Shown piece by piece: positions 33,285 to 35,883 of a DNA stretch of 35,883 nucleotides (positions within the stretch are counted from its first letter, which is position 1; each line of letters opens with the position of its first letter). The stretch is from Aminobacter sp. AP02 (GTDB taxonomy: Bacteria; Pseudomonadota; Alphaproteobacteria; Rhizobiales; Rhizobiaceae), in NCBI RefSeq assembly GCF_003148805.1, contig NZ_QGGX01000030.1:1-35883 (forward strand), read 5' to 3'. The notes under the pieces were generated by a model. It searched no databases, had not been told where the DNA came from, and saw only the letters and a list, made by a program, of their open reading frames with translations. The position numbers were made by a program, and so were the translations under genes.

Positions 33285-33932
33285 TCAGTTTGCCAGTGAG
33301 ACCACGAGGTTGACAGCCGCGGCCACGATGATGGTGTTGAAGAAGAACGACAGGACCGAATGGGCCATTACAGCCTTGCGCATGACGGTGGAGGAGATGT
33401 TGGTGTCGGCGGTCTGGGCCGTCATGCCGATGACGAGGGAGAAGTAGAGAAAATCCCAACCGCAAGGGCGCACGGTCTCTGGAAATATCAATCCTCCCAC
33501 CGGAGTGCGGCTGCGCGTTGACGCTGTTTTGTCACCCTTCCAGAAGAGATGGGCATAATGCAGCGCCGCCATGGCGTGGATGGTGGACCAGCCCAGTGGC
33601 AACGACAGCAGCGAAAAGGCGAGCCAGTAGGGGTGCGGGATCTGCTTGGCGTTCATCAGCACGAACAACGAACCCACAGCCACGGCAATGATGCCGATCG
33701 TTACCAGGAAAATGATCCAGACAGGCTCGTCGGCCTGCTGGGCGCGCCGGCTCAGGAAGTCCGCCGTCAGCCTTGGCATTTCACGCAGCACCAGAAGAAC
33801 GTAGGTCACAAAGAAGGCGTTGGCGGCGATGCTGTAGCTCAAGGGATGTTGCAATACCAGGGCAGCGGCCAGCGCCAGCAGTCCGACGCCGGCGCTGGTG
33901 AGGAAAATGACATGACGGCGAAACTGCGTCAT
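33285..33932 (-). CDS. DUF1345 family membrane protein
   Basis: A 215-residue inner-membrane protein with about five or six hydrophobic helices (for example FLTSAGVGLLALAAALVL, WIIFLVTIGIIAVAVGSLFV, FFFNTIIVAAAVNLVVSL). Its family segments SLPLGWSTIHAMAALHYAHL and GWDFLYFSLVIGMTAQTADT identify DUF1345, whose function is unknown. The ATG overlaps the TGA of the DUF188 gene upstream (ATGA, 33932-33929), so the two are translationally coupled. It lies 119 nt upstream of the cytochrome b gene on the same strand, which may have its own promoter. Confidence 0.88.
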   Translation of the reverse strand: MTQFRRHVIFLTSAGVGLLALAAALVLQHPLSYSIAANAFFVTYVLLVLREMPRLTADFLSRRAQQADEPVWIIFLVTIGIIAVAVGSLFVLMNAKQIPHPYWLAFSLLSLPLGWSTIHAMAALHYAHLFWKGDKTASTRSRTPVGGLIFPETVRPCGWDFLYFSLVIGMTAQTADTNISSTVMRKAVMAHSVLSFFFNTIIVAAAVNLVVSLAN

Positions 33933-34417
33933 GCCGGTTCTTCTCCGGGCGAAGATGCTGCGCGCAACGCTCGCCGTACCATCTGGTCAAGCGCACCGAG
34001 AAAACGCGACCGATCCTGTGGCGAAAAGGAAGCGTTGTAGCCCTTGCTCTCGCCGGTTTCGCGCAGATGCTGCTTGAGGTCGCGCATGGCCACGGCCATG
34101 CCGATGGTCTCTGGCGTGAAGGGTTTGCCCGTCGGGCCCAGTACATGGGCGCCGAGAGCGACAGTGCGCGCGGCGAGCGGAATGTCGGCGGTGACGACGA
34201 TGTCGTTGGTCCCGGCGTTCTCGACGATCCAGTCGTCTGCGGCATCCGCACTCTTCGAAACGACGACATTGCGGATCATCGGATCGCGCGAAGGCCGTAG
34301 CCCGCCATTGGAGACGAAGGTGACGACAAGGCCCAGTCGTTCGGCGACCTTCACCACCTCGTCCTTCACCGGGCAGGCGTCGGCGTCGACATAGATGATC
34401 GGGTTGTTTTCGGTCAT
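33929..34417 (-). CDS. YaiI/YqxD family (DUF188) protein
   Basis: A 162-residue cytosolic protein of the DUF188/YaiI-YqxD family, which has a PIN-like nuclease fold. The family start IIYVDADACPVKDEV is clear, followed by NVVVSKSADAADDWIVENA, DIVVTADIPLAARTV and GMAVAMRDLKQHLRETGE. The acidic residues in VDADAC and SADAADDW and VTADIP could bind metal as in PIN nucleases, but activity is not established. ATG 34417 gives the family N-terminus; the upstream open frame to 34516 lacks a family match. It overlaps the DUF1345 start by 4 nt. Confidence 0.93.
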   Translation of the reverse strand: MTENNPIIYVDADACPVKDEVVKVAERLGLVVTFVSNGGLRPSRDPMIRNVVVSKSADAADDWIVENAGTNDIVVTADIPLAARTVALGAHVLGPTGKPFTPETIGMAVAMRDLKQHLRETGESKGYNASFSPQDRSRFLGALDQMVRRALRAASSPGEEPA

Positions 34418-34558
34418 TTCAGGCAAGTTCCGGGAAATGGCGTCGTCGAATGGAGACCGACCATGGCACATCCGATCATTCGCGAACAATGGTCCGAAAA
34501 ACCGACGACCTGCCAACGAGACACGTCGCCGGAGCCTTCGAAACGAACTGGCTTGCGC

Positions 34559-35035
34559 CTACGCTGCGCTTGCGCGTGAAACAGGCCTGAGCATGTCGAT
34601 GTGGGGAATATCATCTTCGAGATACTCTTCTGACACCGTCTCGAAGCCGAATGACTTGTAGAACCGTTCGAGATGGCTCTGCGCCGACAGCGCGATCCGA
34701 CTGCCCGGAAACAGGCTCTCGCAGGCGGCAATCGATTCCACCATCACCTTGTCGCCGAGCCGCTTGCCACGATGATCTGGCGACACCACGACCCGGCCGA
34801 TATAGGCCGGATCGCTGGCGCCTTTAGGGGCGATGATGCGCGTGCTCGCTAACAGTGCCTTGCCAGCAAGGAGCCTGAGATGCAGAGCCTCGGGGTCCTT
34901 GCCGTCCATTTCGGGGAAGGCGCATTTCTGTTCGACGACGAAGACGTCAATGCGCATTTTCAGCATCGTATAGAGGTCGCGCGAAGACATGTCGTCCAGG
35001 CTCCTGACGTCGACCTCGTATGCAACTGCGCTCAT
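34559..35035 (-). CDS. GNAT-family N-acetyltransferase, ElaA-like
   Basis: A 158-residue GNAT enzyme expected to transfer acetyl from acetyl-CoA. It resembles E. coli ElaA throughout: MLKMRIDVFVVEQKCAFPEM, LLASTRIIAP, the acetyl-CoA loop VVVSPDHRGKRLGDKVM with the R/Q-x-x-G-x-G/A-like motif, and LSAQSHLERFYKSFGFETVS. The C-terminal EDDIPHIDMLRP is also ElaA-like. The substrate is unknown. Its ATG shares one base with the TGA of the formaldehyde dehydrogenase gene upstream (TGATG, 35037-35033), indicating translational coupling. Confidence 0.92.
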   Translation of the reverse strand: MSAVAYEVDVRSLDDMSSRDLYTMLKMRIDVFVVEQKCAFPEMDGKDPEALHLRLLAGKALLASTRIIAPKGASDPAYIGRVVVSPDHRGKRLGDKVMVESIAACESLFPGSRIALSAQSHLERFYKSFGFETVSEEYLEDDIPHIDMLRPVSRASAA

Positions 35036-35883
35036 CAGTAAACCACCACGCTGCGGATGCTCTCGCCGGCATGCATGAGGTCAAAGCCCTTGTTGATGTC
35101 TTCGAGCTTGAGCGTATGGGTGATCATCGGGTCGATCTCAATCTTGCCCTCCATGTACCAGTCGACGATCTTAGGCACGTCGGTGCGGCCGCGCGCGCCG
35201 CCGAAGGCGGTGCCCCTCCAGGTGCGGCCGGTGACCAGCTGGAACGGCCGCGTCGAGATTTCCTGGCCAGCACCTGCGACGCCGATGACGATCGACTCGC
35301 CCCAGCCGCGATGAGCACTTTCCAGCGCCTGGCGCATCACCTTGACGTTGCCGGTGCAGTCGAAGGTGTAGTCGGCGCCGCCGATCTGGTCGGCGCCGCG
35401 CTTGGTCAGGTTGACCAGATACGGCACGATGTCGCCGTCGACTTCCTTGGGGTTGACGAAATGGGTCATGCCGAAGCGTTCGCCCCAGGCCTTCTTGTCG
35501 TTGTTCAAATCGACGCCGATGATCATGTCGGCGCCCGCCAGACGCAGGCCCTGGATGACGTTGAGGCCGATGCCGCCAAGGCCAAAGACGATGGCGGTCG
35601 AACCGATCTCGACGCGTGCCGTGTTGATGACGGCGCCGATGCCGGTGGTCACCCCGCAGCCGATGTAGCAGATCTTGTCGAAGGGCGCGTCGGGATTGAC
35701 CTTGGCGAGCGCGATCTCGGGCAACACGGTGAAGTTCGAAAAGGTCGAGCAGCCCATGTAGTGGAAGATCTTGTCCTTGCCGATCGAAAAGCGGCTGGAG
35801 CCATCGGGCATCAGGCCCTGGCCCTGGGTCGAGCGGATCGCCGTGCACAGGTTGGTCTTGCGCGACAGGCACGACGGGCAGGA
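35035..35883 (-). CDS. frmA: S-(hydroxymethyl)glutathione dehydrogenase (class III ADH), 5' part cut off
   Basis: Oxidises S-hydroxymethylglutathione, formed from formaldehyde and glutathione, with NAD+. It also reduces S-nitrosoglutathione. The gene runs off the right edge: 282 residues of the C-terminal portion are present and about 90 N-terminal residues are missing. The visible part opens with structural-zinc cysteines (CPSCLSRKTNLC) and continues with GCSTFSNFTVLPEIALAKV, the catalytic-zinc Cys region CYIGCGVTTGIGAV, the NAD Rossmann motif FGLGGIGLNVIQG and GVDLNNDKK. The identity as class III rather than another zinc ADH rests on these segments. The first codon of the window end is in frame. 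The acetyltransferase gene follows by a 1-nt overlap. Confidence 0.93.
   Translation of the reverse strand, partial: SCPSCLSRKTNLCTAIRSTQGQGLMPDGSSRFSIGKDKIFHYMGCSTFSNFTVLPEIALAKVNPDAPFDKICYIGCGVTTGIGAVINTARVEIGSTAIVFGLGGIGLNVIQGLRLAGADMIIGVDLNNDKKAWGERFGMTHFVNPKEVDGDIVPYLVNLTKRGADQIGGADYTFDCTGNVKVMRQALESAHRGWGESIVIGVAGAGQEISTRPFQLVTGRTWRGTAFGGARGRTDVPKIVDWYMEGKIEIDPMITHTLKLEDINKGFDLMHAGESIRSVVVY

Noticed and set aside
1-35883. CRISPR array, prophage, secretion or defence system
   Set aside because: No direct-repeat array, cas gene, phage structural gene, toxin-antitoxin pair or nuclease-defence module could be seen on either strand.

Overview
The window is a stretch of chromosome from an alphaproteobacterium, most likely order Hyphomicrobiales (Rhizobiales) and a Mesorhizobium/Aminobacter-like member of the Phyllobacteriaceae. 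This rests on the uniformly GC-rich coding sequence, the style of the proteins (class I PhaC, alphaproteobacterial ParE, RecJ, FolE, DUF2336, GcvTHP), and a folE leader that matches the THF-II riboswitch class known from this group. No phage, transposase, integrase, CRISPR array or plasmid gene was seen. It reads as ordinary core chromosome with a few accessory insertions.

Layout: 1-443 has no convincing gene. tRNA-Glu (444-518, minus) with its own promoter follows, then a secreted M15-type peptidase (598-1803, minus) and a class I PHA synthase (2021-3850, minus) divergent from a small lipoprotein (3950-4333). A plus-strand block follows: AlaC-type aminotransferase, homoserine dehydrogenase, class II fructose-bisphosphatase and RecJ (4382-9977). 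RecJ converges on a patatin-like phospholipase; hisI and folE share the minus strand, and folE carries a THF-II riboswitch. Divergent from folE is an IscU-like scaffold protein lacking the third cysteine. Next come a LysR regulator, an unannotated 54-codon reading frame with a hairpin-masked Shine-Dalgarno, yidD, a class D beta-lactamase and thrS.

From 17.7 to 26.3 kb: an exported beta-rich protein of unknown function, a nitroreductase plus flavin reductase pair, a MaoC hydratase plus CitE-like lyase pair, a DUF2336 repeat protein, parE, and a membrane diguanylate cyclase. From 26.3 to 31.4 kb: gcvT-gcvH-gcvP under a tandem glycine riboswitch, with an XRE regulator upstream. The last 4.4 kb, all minus strand, holds a Tat-exported molybdopterin oxidoreductase with a membrane cytochrome b, a DUF1345 membrane protein overlapping a DUF188 protein, an ElaA-type acetyltransferase, and the 3' part of glutathione-dependent formaldehyde dehydrogenase, which runs off the right edge.

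Functional links: one-carbon metabolism is over-represented (folE, glycine cleavage, formaldehyde oxidation), and two of those units are controlled by different riboswitches. Three convergent gene pairs end in overlapping stop codons (TTAA, TTAG, CTAG), showing tight packing. I did not find a clearly new multi-gene system. The most rewarding leads are the hidden small reading frame beside the LysR gene, the altered IscU-like scaffold, the molybdoenzyme/cytochrome b pair, and the two riboswitches.
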